DNA of 64,000 bases, taken from assembly GCA_965276785.1 (NCBI GenBank), contig OZ255629.1:1426001-1490000 (forward strand). Reading direction: 5' to 3'. The translations under genes and the position numbers were made by a program. The DNA comes from LMUY01 sp965276785 (GTDB taxonomy: Bacteria > Pseudomonadota > Alphaproteobacteria > Acetobacterales > Acetobacteraceae). Shown here piece after piece: positions 63,786-64,000 of the stretch (its first letter is position 1; each line of letters starts with the position of its first letter). Under the pieces are notes generated by a model, which saw only the letters and a list, made by a program, of their open reading frames with translations, searched no databases and was not told where the DNA came from.

Positions 63786-63888
63786 CCGGTCTCCCACTTC
63801 TGCTGCAGTGCAAGATGCCGGAGCGACGCGCCGGGGGGAAGGGTGCTGGGGATAATTTCGGGCGGGCGCCCTCCTCGCGCTAAGCGGT

Positions 63889-64000
63889 TCACCCCAGAGC
63901 GTGCGGCGCCTCGCGCTGCAGCCACGCGTAGAAGCTCGCGCCGGCGGTGTCATAGGGGTCGTCGAACCGCGCCATCAAGTCGTCCCGTTGCCGGTACAAC
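63889..64000 (-). CDS. C-terminal fragment of a gene continuing beyond the window
   Basis: The last 36 codons and stop of a minus-strand gene: residues LYRQRDDLMARFDDPYDTAG followed by a short tail ending HALG. The gap to the debranching-enzyme start is about 100 nt. The tail is too short to assign a family. Judging from position it may be a carbohydrate-active enzyme co-transcribed with the two downstream genes. Confidence 0.6.
   Translation of the reverse strand, partial: LYRQRDDLMARFDDPYDTAGASFYAWLQREAPHALG

Overview
The window is a high-GC chromosomal segment from an alphaproteobacterium, most likely Rhodospirillales and probably Acetobacteraceae. The evidence is the dusB-ntrB-ntrC-ntrY-ntrX cluster, a fused ispDF, a complex I accessory subunit of NDUFA12 type beside a DUF2155 gene, and an alphaproteobacterial LexA box (GTTC-N7-GTTC) in front of imuA. 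I see no rRNA, tRNA or CRISPR array.

Layout. 0.3-6.7 kb: minus-strand carbon-metabolism block (transketolase-like protein, gap, pgk, a DJ-1/PfpI protein) and a catalase. 6.8-16.6 kb: ispDF with a small lipoprotein, then dusB-ntrBC-ntrYX on the plus strand, interspersed with copies of a ~139-bp repeat; one copy forms the 3' end of dusB. 16.76-17.83 kb: a complete IS630-family element inserted in the stop codon of a glycine-rich lipoprotein gene. 18.4-23.7 kb: small accessory and stress genes (GT9-like protein, histidine phosphatase, XRE regulator diverging from a damaged cytosine methyltransferase, msrA, an ECF sigma/anti-sigma pair, a fasciclin protein). 23.6-27.8 kb: RidA and a TSCPD protein, diverging from an NDUFA12-mlaD-small ORF-DUF2155-otsB operon.

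28.4-47.2 kb is a large surface-polysaccharide locus: flippase, GT2, Wzy-like polymerase and acyltransferase in one tightly overlapping operon; a methyltransferase with a GT4; and a seven-gene operon of initiating sugar transferase, GH10 enzyme, GDP-mannose 6-dehydrogenase, ATPase-like partner, Wzz/GumC-like co-polymerase, heparinase II/III-like lyase and GT4, with a divergent epimerase. A mannuronate-containing polymer is inferred. 47.2-50.3 kb: cobD and a FUSC membrane protein.

50.4-57.5 kb holds the SOS mutagenesis cassette imuA-imuB-dnaE2, split between imuB and dnaE2 by two toxin-antitoxin modules (VapBC, and a divergent Xre/RES pair whose toxin is 3'-damaged). 57.8-64 kb: a secreted beta-propeller protein, two hairpins, and a glucosidase/debranching-enzyme pair with the tail of a third gene at the edge.

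The points most worth following are the split mutasome, a transketolase homologue lacking most catalytic residues, the degenerate cofactor loop in the IspD domain, the polysaccharide locus with a lysine-less Walker A partner, and the repeat family that lengthens dusB.
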